NCBI GenBank assembly: GCA_024641635.1
Contig: JAHECS010000008.1
Coordinates: 1 to 32,130 of the forward strand
Direction: 5' to 3'
Length of the DNA stretch: 32,130 bases
Source: Actinomycetes bacterium
GTDB lineage: Bacteria; Actinomycetota; Actinomycetes; S36-B12
Shown here piece by piece: positions 23,517-30,677 of this stretch (its first letter is position 1; each line of letters begins with the position of its first letter). The notes below the pieces were generated by a model, which searched no databases, was not told where the DNA came from, and saw only the letters and a list, made by a program, of their open reading frames with translations. A program made the position numbers and the translations under genes.

Positions 23517-23519
23517 CGG

Positions 23520-24035
23520 TCAGCTTCCCTTGGATGTCGACTGCGGCTTGGCGGGCTTCGGTGCTGCCTTGGCCACCGGCTTGGGAGCGGGCTTCGGCTT
23601 GGCTACCGGCTTGGGGGCGGGCTTCGGCTTGGCTACCGGCTTGGGAGCGGCCTTCGTGAGCGCCCTCGAGTCCGCCTTCGGCGTGGACGTGACGTTCCGG
23701 CCCTGCTGCTTGCCAACGGCCTTCAGGTCCTTGGCAAGACTGAGCAGCTGGGCTCGGTAGGCGTCGAGCTTGGTGGCCTCGCCCTGCAGCTGCGCGGCGT
23801 AGGCGTCCAGCTGGCCCTCGGTGAGACCTGTGGAGGAGACCGCGAGCGTGGCACTGCCTGCCTGGACGGACACGTCCTGCTGCGTCGCGGCGCTGTCGGA
23901 CATGCCGCGCACCCCGACGGCACCGACGAGCCCGACGCAGGCGGCGGTGGCGAGTCCCGCGGACAGGAGGCGGTCGGTGGTGAAGCGGGTGCGTCCCGTC
24001 CTCAGCGGTGATGCGTGGTGCCTCGGTTCGGTCAT
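23520..24035 (-). CDS. Exported single-pass protein with K/P/A-rich tail, paralogue 2
   Basis: A 171-residue protein with the same plan as the gene at 20572-21204. It has a basic N-terminus, one hydrophobic segment (LLSAGLATAACVGLVGAVG, about 23-41), STGLTEGQLDAYAAQL (about 68-83), a helix with LDAYRAQLLSLAKDLKAV, and a C-terminal tail of KPxPKPVAKP units ending in SKGS. The tail is highly basic, suited to wall anionic polymers. The DNA for it has a 30-bp tandem repeat. ATG 24035 is preceded by AGGAGACAGGACC. It is first in the apparent 24035-22004 operon with ApbE and the heme protein. I do not recognise the family. Confidence 0.82.
   Translation of the reverse strand: MTEPRHHASPLRTGRTRFTTDRLLSAGLATAACVGLVGAVGVRGMSDSAATQQDVSVQAGSATLAVSSTGLTEGQLDAYAAQLQGEATKLDAYRAQLLSLAKDLKAVGKQQGRNVTSTPKADSRALTKAAPKPVAKPKPAPKPVAKPKPAPKPVAKAAPKPAKPQSTSKGS
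23575..23652. repeat. 30-bp in-frame tandem repeat (about 2.6 copies)
   Basis: Copies begin at 23575, 23605 and 23635 (each starting ACCGGCTTGGG) and encode ten-residue KPAPKPVAKP units. The first two full copies differ by a single base (gagcg/gggcg). Copy-number variation between strains is likely. Confidence 0.88.
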
Positions 24036-24079
24036 GGTCCTGTCTCCTGTGCCGTGGTCGGGGAAGCTCGACAGTGACG

Positions 24080-24135
24080 ACGGTAGATGCGAGGCCAATC
24101 GGAGCGAGCCACGGCGAGGTTAAGCAGCAGTAAGG
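24080..24135 (-). promoter_or_regulatory. apbE-operon promoter with two-component operator
   Basis: On minus, CCTTACTGCTGCTTAACC (24118-24135), then 32 nt, then TACCGT (24080-24085). Operator, 11-bp repeat period and operator-to-(-10) distance equal those of the PepSY promoter. The operator also lies 71-88 bp upstream of the predicted leaderless start of the response regulator gene, so autoregulation is possible. Confidence 0.72.
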
Positions 24136-24193
24136 TCTCTGCCGCGAGGCCGATCGCCGACCGCTGGGCCCTGTTCTGTGCCCCTCCGCGTGA

Positions 24194-24199
24194 CACGAT
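24194..24199 (+). promoter_or_regulatory. -10 box, leaderless response regulator gene
   Basis: CACGAT, six bases (GTGCCC), ATG 24206. Confidence 0.42.
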
Positions 24200-24205
24200 G
24201 TGCCC

Positions 24206-24859
24206 ATGAAGGTGCTCGTCGTCGAGGACGACCCGGCCGTGTCGGAACCCCTGCTGGCCGGCCTGCAGCGCAATGGCATCGATACCGAGCACGTCGGGTA
24301 CGCCAGCCAGGTCGTCCTTGCAGCGCAGGGAGTCGATGTCGTGCTGCTGGATCTCGGCCTGCCGGACGGTGATGGCATCGACGTGCTCCGCGAGCTGCGA
24401 CGCGTTTCCGACGTTCCTGTCATCATCGCGACGGCGCGAGGCGACGAGACCGACCGCATCGTCGGGCTCGAGCTGGGCGCGGATGACTACGTGGTCAAGC
24501 CCTTCTCGGTCCGGGAGTTGGCGGCCCGCGTCCGCGCCGTCGCACGCCGCCGCCGCGTCGACAGCACACTCGAGACCGGCCGCGTCGTCGTCGACCGCTC
24601 GCAGCATCGCGTGTCCGTCGACGGGTCCCCCATCGAGCTCACCGCGAAGGAGTTCGACCTGTTGGCAGTGCTGGCCGAGGAGCCCGGCCGCGCGGTGCCG
24701 CGGCAGGAGCTCTTCTCCCGGGTGTGGGATCCGGTGTGGGTGGGTACCGGGAAGACGCTCGACGTCCATGTGGCGTCGCTGCGCAAGAAGCTGGGTGATC
24801 CGGAGCTCATCGAGACGGTCAGGGGAGTCGGCTACCGGCTGGCGGTGGACACGGCGTGA
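24206..24859 (+). CDS. OmpR/PhoB-family response regulator
   Basis: A 217-residue regulator with an N-terminal receiver (acidic D8/D9, phosphoacceptor D49 in LLDLGLPDGDG, T/A switch region IIATARG, K98 in YVVKPF). The C-terminal winged helix contains IELTAKEFDLLAVLAEEPG and GKTLDVHVASLRKKLGD, then VRGVGYRL. ATG 24206 starts MKVLVVEDD; an ATG two codons earlier (24200) is less likely. The histidine kinase gene overlaps by four bases (GTGA). The direct repeats with 11-bp period at 22002-22019 and 24118-24135 have the form expected for this family (compare the PmrA box, CTTAA half-sites), so they are its probable targets. Confidence 0.94.
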   Translation: MKVLVVEDDPAVSEPLLAGLQRNGIDTEHVGYASQVVLAAQGVDVVLLDLGLPDGDGIDVLRELRRVSDVPVIIATARGDETDRIVGLELGADDYVVKPFSVRELAARVRAVARRRRVDSTLETGRVVVDRSQHRVSVDGSPIELTAKEFDLLAVLAEEPGRAVPRQELFSRVWDPVWVGTGKTLDVHVASLRKKLGDPELIETVRGVGYRLAVDTA

Positions 24860-26220
24860 CCCGTCGGCTCGTCCTGGCGATGGCCGTGCTCGTGGCAGTT
24901 GTCGCTGCGGCCCTGGCGTTTCCGCTGGCAAGCGTTGTTGCCAACGACCAGCGAGCGGCGTTCATCTCCGGGCTCGAGGTGGACACGCTGACGACAGCCG
25001 CCACGATGTCCGCCCAGCCCTACGTCGACTGGCAGTCCACCGCGACGTTGACCGCAGAGCGCACCGGCGCGCGAGTCGTCGTCGTGAGTCCCGACCGATC
25101 GCTGATGGCCGACAGCGACAACTCCTCCCTCGACCGGCTCTTCGACCGGCCCGAGATCAATGCCGCCCTGGCAGGCTCCCTGACTTCGGACGTGCGCACG
25201 TCGCAGACTCTCGGCACGCAGCTCCGCTACGTCGCCGCGCCGGTCATCCAGAACTTCGGCGTGGTGGCCGCTGTGCGGCTGTCCCTGCCTGAGTCGATCG
25301 TCGACCACGAGGTGCAGGAGACGCAGCGATGGCTCGTGGTCTTCGTTCTGACCGTCGTCGTGGCCGCGGGACTGGTGGCCTGGCTGCTGGCCCGATCGAT
25401 CGCCTCGCCGCTGCGACGCGTGGCACGGGTCGCTGAGGAGCTTCCTGACGACCTGGACCTGCGCGCTGACGAGACGCACGGTCCGCACGAGGTCAGGGCG
25501 GTGGCCGAGGCGCTCAACAGCACGGCGCAGAGGCTCTCCGGGATCCTGCAGCGCACCCAGCGGGTGGCCGCCGATGCGTCGCACCACCTGCGCACGCCGC
25601 TGACCGGCGTCCGACTCCGGCTCGAGGCGATCGAGGACATCTCCAGCCAGGACCAGGTCAAGGACGAGGCGCGAGCGGCGACGGCGGAAGTGGACCGGCT
25701 GGCGCGCCGCATCGAGCAGGTCCTGGATCTCGCACGGACGGATGCGGGCGCCGCGCCCATGACATCGCAGGACGTATCGGTGATCGTCCGCGACCGGGTG
25801 GAGGCGGCTTCCGGCATGTTCGCCGAGCGGGAGATCGCGCTCGTGTCCAGCCTCGCGTCGGAGGTGTACGTCATGGCGCCGTCGGGCGTCGTCGCCCGGA
25901 TCACCGACGAGTTGCTCGGCAATGCCCTCCAGTACGCCAGGGAGGTCGTGCGCGTGGATCTCAACGTGGCGGATCGGATGGCGCTCCTCGCGGTCTCCGA
26001 TGACGGGCCTGGGGTGCGGGAGGACGAGCGCGAGGCGGTCTTCCAGCGATTCCGCAGGGGCAGCTCGTCCGCACCGGGCGGAACCGGTCTCGGACTCGCG
26101 CTGGTGCGTGAGTCGGCCATGGGACTTGGGGGCAGCGCACGGGCGTACGCGTCCGAGAGCGGCGGCATGAGCGTCGTGGTGCGCATCCCGCTGGCGGACG
26201 CGCCGTCCGAGGACCGTTAG
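24856..26220 (+). CDS. Sensor histidine kinase
   Basis: A 454-residue membrane kinase. TM1 is at about 6-28, an extracytoplasmic sensor region at 29-156, TM2 at about 159-178, HAMP to about 232, then HisKA with phosphoacceptor H243 in ASHHLRTPLTGVRL. The ATPase domain has the N box DELLGNALQYA, VSDDGPGV and GGTGLGLALV. The sensor region has no cysteines or recognisable domain; its signal is unknown. GTG 24856 overlaps the response-regulator stop, so the pair is coupled. It is convergent with the NlpC/P60 gene, 5 nt apart. It presumably reads an envelope redox, metal or stress cue for the PepSY/ApbE locus (inference). Confidence 0.94.
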   Translation: MTRRLVLAMAVLVAVVAAALAFPLASVVANDQRAAFISGLEVDTLTTAATMSAQPYVDWQSTATLTAERTGARVVVVSPDRSLMADSDNSSLDRLFDRPEINAALAGSLTSDVRTSQTLGTQLRYVAAPVIQNFGVVAAVRLSLPESIVDHEVQETQRWLVVFVLTVVVAAGLVAWLLARSIASPLRRVARVAEELPDDLDLRADETHGPHEVRAVAEALNSTAQRLSGILQRTQRVAADASHHLRTPLTGVRLRLEAIEDISSQDQVKDEARAATAEVDRLARRIEQVLDLARTDAGAAPMTSQDVSVIVRDRVEAASGMFAEREIALVSSLASEVYVMAPSGVVARITDELLGNALQYAREVVRVDLNVADRMALLAVSDDGPGVREDEREAVFQRFRRGSSSAPGGTGLGLALVRESAMGLGGSARAYASESGGMSVVVRIPLADAPSEDR

Positions 26221-26225
26221 GGCGG

Positions 26226-26879
26226 TCAGGCCGGAAGCAGGCGCCCCATGCCGCTGTAGGTGCGCGACCACCAGGAGCCGGAGATCGGGCTCACGCGGAC
26301 GCCCTTGCCGTAGCCTGCGGCGTCGATCATGCGGCCGTTGCCGATGTAGATCCCGACGTGGTGCGCACCGCCGCCGAAGAAGAAGACGAGGTCGCCGGGT
26401 CGTGCCTTGCTGCGCGAGATCTTCTTGACCTTCGCGTACTGAGAGCGCGACTGATGCGGCAGCTCCTTGCCGGTCGCCACCTTGTACACGTAGCGAGTGA
26501 GCCCCGAGCAGTCGAAGGCGTTGGGGCCGGAGGAGCCAGCTGAGTAGCGATCGCCGAGCTGCTTCCTGGCGACCTGGACGATGCGTGAGCGGGTCTGCTG
26601 GACCTTGGCGACCCGGGCCTGCTCGACCCGGTAGGCGCGCTGGCGCAGCAGATGCGGGGTGGCCGCGGCCTGCTGCTCCGCTGCCTGGATGGCCGACTGC
26701 TGGAGGTCGTAGGCGAGTGTCGTCGTCGTGAAGGACGCGACCTCGACGGCGGGCCGGGCGGCGGGGACGGTCGCGGCCCGCGCGGACGGGGTCACGATGG
26801 CGATCCCCACGACGACGGCCGTGACGACGACGAGGATGAGCGCGGCGGCGAGCCCGAATGGGCGCACGGTCGTGCGCAT
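26226..26879 (-). CDS. Exported NlpC/P60 peptidoglycan endopeptidase
   Basis: A 217-residue wall hydrolase cutting peptide stems. It begins with a basic patch and a signal or anchor segment (about 10-35, ending near ARA). A helical, Gln-rich region (60-100) follows, then the catalytic domain: AGSSGPNAFDCSGLTRYVY with the nucleophilic Cys, ARPGDLVFFFGGGAHHVGIYIGNG with the catalytic His, and RMIDAAGYG. ATG 26879 has AAGGAG 7 nt upstream. A c-di-AMP riboswitch lies in its leader, as for many actinobacterial wall hydrolases, so high c-di-AMP should lower expression. An upstream in-frame extension would translate the riboswitch and is rejected. Confidence 0.94.
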   Translation of the reverse strand: MRTTVRPFGLAAALILVVVTAVVVGIAIVTPSARAATVPAARPAVEVASFTTTTLAYDLQQSAIQAAEQQAAATPHLLRQRAYRVEQARVAKVQQTRSRIVQVARKQLGDRYSAGSSGPNAFDCSGLTRYVYKVATGKELPHQSRSQYAKVKKISRSKARPGDLVFFFGGGAHHVGIYIGNGRMIDAAGYGKGVRVSPISGSWWSRTYSGMGRLLPA

Positions 26880-26897
26880 GAAGCGACTCCTTCGATC

Positions 26898-27070
26898 GCT
26901 GTCTCCCAGGTGAGCTGACGGGCTCGGGCGTGAAGGCCGCCCTACCAGTGCCCGGCGGGCGGTAGCCCGCAGCGGCAGAGGATTCGCCCCGTGGAGCCGC
27001 CGGCTGGCGGTTCCGGTTGGGTCCCCGGTACCGGGTGATGGCCTGGTTGGCCGCACCCGGATTCGACAGG
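26898..27070 (-). ncRNA. ydaO/yuaA (c-di-AMP) riboswitch
   Basis: On minus the leader shows the family hallmarks in order: GTCGAATCCGGGTGCGG (27051-27067), ACCGGGGACCC, GGGGCGAATCC (26980-26990), and CCCGTCAGCTCACCTGGG toward the 3' end (26898-26922). The two GAATCC-type words and the closing CAGCTCACCT are characteristic of this riboswitch, which binds c-di-AMP and usually shuts off wall-hydrolase and ion-transport genes. It ends about 20 nt before the NlpC/P60 start. An extra hairpin (CTGCCG/CGGCAG arms, 27071-27108) precedes it. Confidence 0.88.
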
Positions 27071-27115
27071 CTGCCGACTCGCGACGGGTGTCGCGACCGA
27101 ACCGGCAGCGCTATG

Positions 27116-27151
27116 AAGGTAGGGCTGCGCCCTTGATCACGAATCGGTAAC
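27116..27151 (-). promoter_or_regulatory. Promoter of the riboswitch/NlpC transcript with GTnAC-type repeat
   Basis: TACCTT (27116-27121) is a -10 that would start the RNA near 27109, just before its first hairpin. Upstream on minus, GTTACCGATTCGTGATC (27135-27151) is a GTnAC-like direct repeat with 11-bp period, the type of site reported for MtrA, which controls wall-hydrolase genes in actinobacteria. Confidence 0.38.
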
Positions 27152-27304
27152 GTCCGCAATTCGGGCGCCTCGCGCTGGTTCCGTGTTCATCGTCACACTG
27201 AGTCCCAACAGAACCATCAGAAACTTGGGTAACACGCTTGGGCGGTGGTCGTCCTTGGGCAGCACAAGGTTGGGCATTCCGCTGCGTCGCTCGTGAGGCG
27301 GCGC

Positions 27305-27310
27305 TAGCGT
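27305..27310 (+). promoter_or_regulatory. -10 box of trpB2
   Basis: TAGCGT would start transcription near 27317, a few bases before the first leader helix. Upstream (27224-27274) TTGGG occurs four times at 13-17 bp spacing; its meaning is unknown. Confidence 0.4.
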
Positions 27311-27322
27311 CCGAACCGATCA

Positions 27323-27400
27323 GCCGAGTGGTGGGGTGAGGCCCGGTACGTGCCTCCGCAGCGGGTCGAGCCGCACCACTCGGCGACGCCGAGCCGAAGG
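27323..27400 (+). ncRNA. Structured 5' leader of trpB2, candidate switch
   Basis: An 11-bp closing helix (27323-27333 with 27374-27384) encloses two small hairpins (GAGGC/GCCTC and GCGG/CCGC), forming a three-way junction. The 3' strand CTCGGC (27379-27384) can instead pair with GCCGAG at 27388-27393 as a triloop hairpin next to the ribosome site AAGGGTGG. The two folds exclude each other. I do not recognise a known riboswitch class. Confidence 0.5.
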
Positions 27401-27408
27401 GTGGACCG

Positions 27409-28782
27409 ATGGACGACAGCATCCAGCAGCACAAGTTCTCGCTGACCGAGGACCAGATGCCGACCACTTGGTACAACATCATGGCGGACCTGCCCGAGCC
27501 GCCCCCGCCGCCGCTTCACCCGGGTCGCATGGATCCCGTCGGACCGGATGACCTGGCTCCGCTCTTCCCGATGGACCTCATCCTCCAGGAGGTCTCGCAG
27601 GAGCGGTACATCGACATCCCCGGCGGGGTGCTCGACGTGTATCGGCAGTGGCGACCGTCGCCGCTGTACCGGGCCCACCGCCTCGAGAAGGCCCTCGGGA
27701 CTCCGGCGCGCATCTACTACAAGTACGAGGGCGTCTCTCCCGCTGGCTCGCACAAGACGAACACATCGGTGCCGCAGGCGTACTACAACAAGAAGGAAGG
27801 GACGACCAAGCTCACGACCGAGACCGGCGCCGGGCAGTGGGGCACGGCGCTCGCCTTCGCGTGCTCGTTGTTCGACCTCGACTGCGAGGTGTGGCAGGTC
27901 GGCGCGTCCTACGACGCGAAGCCCTACCGGCGCCTGATGATCGAGACGTTCGGCGGCCGGGTCCACCGCTCGCCATCGGACGTCACCGAGGTCGGTCGGG
28001 CCCTTGCCGCCGACCCGAAGAACTGGTCAGGCTCCCTCGGGATCGCCATCTCCGAGGCGGTCGAGGTGGCCGCGAAGGACCCGAGCACGCGGTACGCCCT
28101 CGGCTCGGTCCTCAACCATGTTCTGCTGCACCAGACCATCATCGGTCAGGAGGCGCTCCTGCAGATGGAGATGGCCGGGGACACCCCGACCCTCATCGTC
28201 GGCTGCACGGGTGGCGGGTCCAACTTCGCCGGACTGTCCTTCCCGTTCCTGAAGGAGAAGATGGCCGGACGCATGGACCCCCGCATCCTGGCCGTCGAGC
28301 CGGCGTCGTGCCCCTCCCTGACGAAGGGCGTGTACGCGTACGACTTCGGCGACACCGCAGGGATGACTCCGCTGATGAAGATGCACACGCTGGGGCATGA
28401 CTTCATCCCGGATCCCATCCACGCGGGAGGGCTGCGCTACCACGGGATGGCCCCGCTGATCTCGCACGTCTACGAGCTGGGCCTCATGGATGCCGTCGCG
28501 GTCCCGCAGACCGAGTGCTTCTCGGCAGCGATCCAGTTCGCCCGAACCGAGGGAATCGTGCCGGCACCCGAGCCGACGCACGCGCTCGCCATGGCGATCC
28601 GGGAGGCCCTCAAGGCGAAGGAGACCGGGGAGGAGACGGTGATCCTGACCGCCCTCTGCGGCCACGGCCACTTCGACCTGGCTGCCTACGACGCGTACCT
28701 CAACGGATCCATGGTCGACGAGGAGGTCAGTGACGCCCGGTTCGCCGAGGCGCTGGCCACGCTCCCGCAGGTGGTCGGCTAG
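27409..28782 (+). CDS. trpB2: TrpB2-type tryptophan synthase beta chain
   Basis: A PLP enzyme that makes tryptophan from indole and serine. It is 457 residues, longer than TrpB1, with the TrpB2 N-terminal extension ([22 protein letters not shown]). PLP lysine K116 is in [11 protein letters not shown]; the catalytic Glu is in [10 protein letters not shown] (E138); the phosphate loop is [19 protein letters not shown] ends the fold. TrpB2 enzymes often stand alone and may scavenge indole; no trpA is next to it. The start has AAGGGTGG 4 nt upstream. A structured leader precedes it and an imperfect hairpin follows its stop. Confidence 0.93.
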   Translation: MDDSIQQHKFSLTEDQMPTTWYNIMADLPEPPPPPLHPGRMDPVGPDDLAPLFPMDLILQEVSQERYIDIPGGVLDVYRQWRPSPLYRAHRLEKALGTPARIYYKYEGVSPAGSHKTNTSVPQAYYNKKEGTTKLTTETGAGQWGTALAFACSLFDLDCEVWQVGASYDAKPYRRLMIETFGGRVHRSPSDVTEVGRALAADPKNWSGSLGIAISEAVEVAAKDPSTRYALGSVLNHVLLHQTIIGQEALLQMEMAGDTPTLIVGCTGGGSNFAGLSFPFLKEKMAGRMDPRILAVEPASCPSLTKGVYAYDFGDTAGMTPLMKMHTLGHDFIPDPIHAGGLRYHGMAPLISHVYELGLMDAVAVPQTECFSAAIQFARTEGIVPAPEPTHALAMAIREALKAKETGEETVILTALCGHGHFDLAAYDAYLNGSMVDEEVSDARFAEALATLPQVVG

Positions 28783-28794
28783 TCACACCGTCTG

Positions 28795-28859
28795 CCGAGG
28801 CCACCCGTGTCGACGCGAGACCGACCGACGGTCGGCCGCGACGACACGGGTCGCCTCGG
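28795..28859 (+). terminator. Long hairpin after trpB2
   Basis: Arms 28795-28812 and 28842-28859 pair over 18 bp with one mismatch, and the loop holds a smaller stem CCGACC/GGTCGG. No U-tract follows. It starts 13 bases after the stop and ends ten bases before the next -10 box, so a tail-less terminator is the likely role. Confidence 0.65.
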
Positions 28860-28868
28860 TGGTCTCAG

Positions 28869-28874
28869 TAGGGT
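28869..28874 (+). promoter_or_regulatory. -10 box, leaderless flippase gene
   Basis: TAGGGT, six bases (GGGCAG), GTG 28881. Confidence 0.65.
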
Positions 28875-28880
28875 GGGCAG

Positions 28881-30107
28881 GTGAGTTCGCCGCCTCCTCG
28901 GACCGCCCTCGCCAAGGGTCTCGTCCTCGTGGGCGCCGCCACGATGATCGGAAACGGCGCCGCCTACCTGCTCAGCATGATCGCAGCGCGGGTTCTGAGC
29001 CCAGCCGACTTCGGCGCCCTGGGGGCACTTCTCGGCCTCCTCGTCATCATCAGCACGATCGGGATCGCGACGCAGGCGATGACTGCCCGCCGAGTCGCGG
29101 TGGCGACCTCTGACCGGGACCAGGCCGAGGGCGAGGCCATCCGGCTGTCGGTGCTCGTCGCGGCGGCCATCATGGTCGGCGGCCTCCTTGCCGCGTGGCC
29201 GGTCAGCGCGGTCTTCCAGATCCCGGTGATCGCCGTCGCAACGGGCATCGGATCGATCGGCTTCGTCGTCGTGGGCTCGGCCACCATGGGCATCGCTCAG
29301 GGGCGTGAGGAGCACGTTCGGCTCTCCTGGGCGTTCATCGCGAACGGCGTGGGCCGTGCCCTCGGCGGCATCGTCGGGGTCGTCGTGCTGCAGAGCGTGA
29401 CCGGCGTCGGCATCGGCGTGCTGGCCGGGTGCGCGATCGGGGCCTTCGTCTCCTACCGCCTGATCTGCCCGGGCCGGTGGGCGCCGGCTATCTCGGTCGG
29501 GGTCATGGCCGAGTTCGGTCACGTGGTCCACGCCCTTGTCGTTCTCTTCACGCTGACCAACGTCGACGTCCTGCTGGCGCGAATCTTCCTCACGGAGGAT
29601 CAGTCAGGCGAGTACTCCGTGGGAGTGCTCCTTGCGAAGATCGCGTTCTTCCTGCCCAATGCGATCATCATCGTCCTGTTCCCGAAGATGACCGGCGGGC
29701 GGTCAAGCCGCACCGTGTACATCGCGACCGGGCTGACCGCCGTCGTCGGGCTGGTGATCACCGGCTTCAGCTGGCTCTTCGGCGACCTCGTCATCCGCGT
29801 CCTCGGTGGCGCCCAGTACACCGAGCTGGGTTCCGAGGCATGGCTCTTCGCCCTCGAGGGCTCCGCCTTCGCGCTCGTCCAGGTCCTCCTCTACGCACGA
29901 CTGGCCACGCAGGACCGCCGAGCCGTCGCTGCTGTGTGGGCGGCCCTGGCTGCGCTCGTCGTCGTCGTGTCCCTGTGGCGTCACGACTCCGTCGTCGAGA
30001 TCGTCACGACGGTCGTGGTCGTCTCCCTGGGCCTGACCGTGGTCGGCCTCATCATGGACCGTCGGCATTCGCCCGGCGTCCCGATCCCGGTGGAGTCAGC
30101 CGAGTAG
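28881..30107 (+). CDS. Polysaccharide flippase (MOP superfamily, Wzx-like)
   Basis: A 408-residue protein with about 11-12 hydrophobic helices. The start TALAKGLVLVGAATMIGNGAAYLLSMIAARVLSPADFG is typical of oligosaccharide flippases (the ARxLxPxDFG motif). A mid-protein NVDVLLARIFLTEDQSGEYSVG is the second-half counterpart. Such proteins move lipid-linked oligosaccharides across the membrane for export. It lacks adjacent glycosyltransferases, so it may serve a glycan made elsewhere, perhaps with the GT26 and rhamnose genes at 4.6-10.8 kb. GTG 28881 follows TAGGGT by six bases. Its end overlaps the convergent nucleosidase gene by 12 bases. Confidence 0.87.
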   Translation: MSSPPPRTALAKGLVLVGAATMIGNGAAYLLSMIAARVLSPADFGALGALLGLLVIISTIGIATQAMTARRVAVATSDRDQAEGEAIRLSVLVAAAIMVGGLLAAWPVSAVFQIPVIAVATGIGSIGFVVVGSATMGIAQGREEHVRLSWAFIANGVGRALGGIVGVVVLQSVTGVGIGVLAGCAIGAFVSYRLICPGRWAPAISVGVMAEFGHVVHALVVLFTLTNVDVLLARIFLTEDQSGEYSVGVLLAKIAFFLPNAIIIVLFPKMTGGRSSRTVYIATGLTAVVGLVITGFSWLFGDLVIRVLGGAQYTELGSEAWLFALEGSAFALVQVLLYARLATQDRRAVAAVWAALAALVVVVSLWRHDSVVEIVTTVVVVSLGLTVVGLIMDRRHSPGVPIPVESAE

Positions 30108-30671
30108 GTGCCTGTGCACCCAGGCGCCGAGGACCTCGGCGCAGTCATCGACGGTCTGCCGCCAGGAGCGGCCCGCGGACTCGTCAGCGTTGTCGCTGAC
30201 CTGCTTGACGAGGGTGACGGGCACCCCCGCGTGGACCGCTGCACGAGCGACGGCGTACCCCTCCATGTCGACGAGGTCGGCGTCCATCGCGAGCCGAGCC
30301 CGCACCGCGGCGTCGGCGACGAAGGCGTCGCCGGTCACGAGGCGCGGTCCCTCGTCGGACAGGCGAACGGCCTCGCCGAAGTGCAGCCCGGACATGGCGA
30401 AGAGCGCGGCGTCGTCGAGATCGTGCTGGACGACGCTCCCGACGACGTGCGTCCCCGTGATTCCGTCACGAAGGGCGCCCGCGGTTCCCAGGTTGACGAC
30501 ACGCGTGGGTGACGTCTCAGCGAGGATTGAGCTCACCGCGATGGCAGCATTCACCTTGCCGGCGCCCGTCACGAGCACCGGCAACCTGCTGACGTGCAGG
30601 TGGGTCGCCTCCTCCTCGAGGGCGACGACCAGCAGGGGCAGATCCGGCGAGATGGTTCGATGGAGCCGCAT
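30096..30671 (-). CDS. MTA/SAH nucleosidase-like phosphorylase-superfamily protein
   Basis: A 191-residue member of the PNP/UDP fold. VVALEEEATHL matches the catalytic Glu region of MtnN, TGAGKVNAAIA the phosphate-site loop, VVNLGTAGAL the nucleoside-site strand, and VDMEGYAVARAA with VKQVSDNADES the MtnN pair MEATA and SDVADQ (catalytic Glu and Asp). It would cleave adenine from methylthioadenosine or S-adenosylhomocysteine; futalosine hydrolase and related nucleosidases are alternatives. It is shorter than E. coli MtnN (232). ATG 30671 follows TACGGT by six bases; an upstream extension is Arg-rich and is rejected. Confidence 0.8.
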   Translation of the reverse strand: MRLHRTISPDLPLLVVALEEEATHLHVSRLPVLVTGAGKVNAAIAVSSILAETSPTRVVNLGTAGALRDGITGTHVVGSVVQHDLDDAALFAMSGLHFGEAVRLSDEGPRLVTGDAFVADAAVRARLAMDADLVDMEGYAVARAAVHAGVPVTLVKQVSDNADESAGRSWRQTVDDCAEVLGAWVHRHLLG

Positions 30672-30677
30672 GGCGGC

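Noticed and set aside
26880-27056. N-terminal extension of the NlpC/P60 protein
   Set aside because: The frame is open, but it translates riboswitch RNA; the ATG at 26879 has a good ribosome site and starts a signal segment.
24832-27159. Very long minus-strand frame opposite the histidine kinase and NlpC gene
   Set aside because: It crosses the kinase gene antisense, the NlpC gene out of frame and the riboswitch; low-complexity Arg/Asp composition.
27323-27400. SAM, purine or T-box type riboswitch upstream of trpB2
   Set aside because: Conserved cores of these classes are missing (no T-box sequence, no purine loop complement, no SAM core), so it is left as an unnamed structured leader.
28795-28859. 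Second copy of the rfbB-rfbD palindrome
   Set aside because: Arm sequences are unrelated; only the position (after a stop and before a leaderless promoter) is similar.
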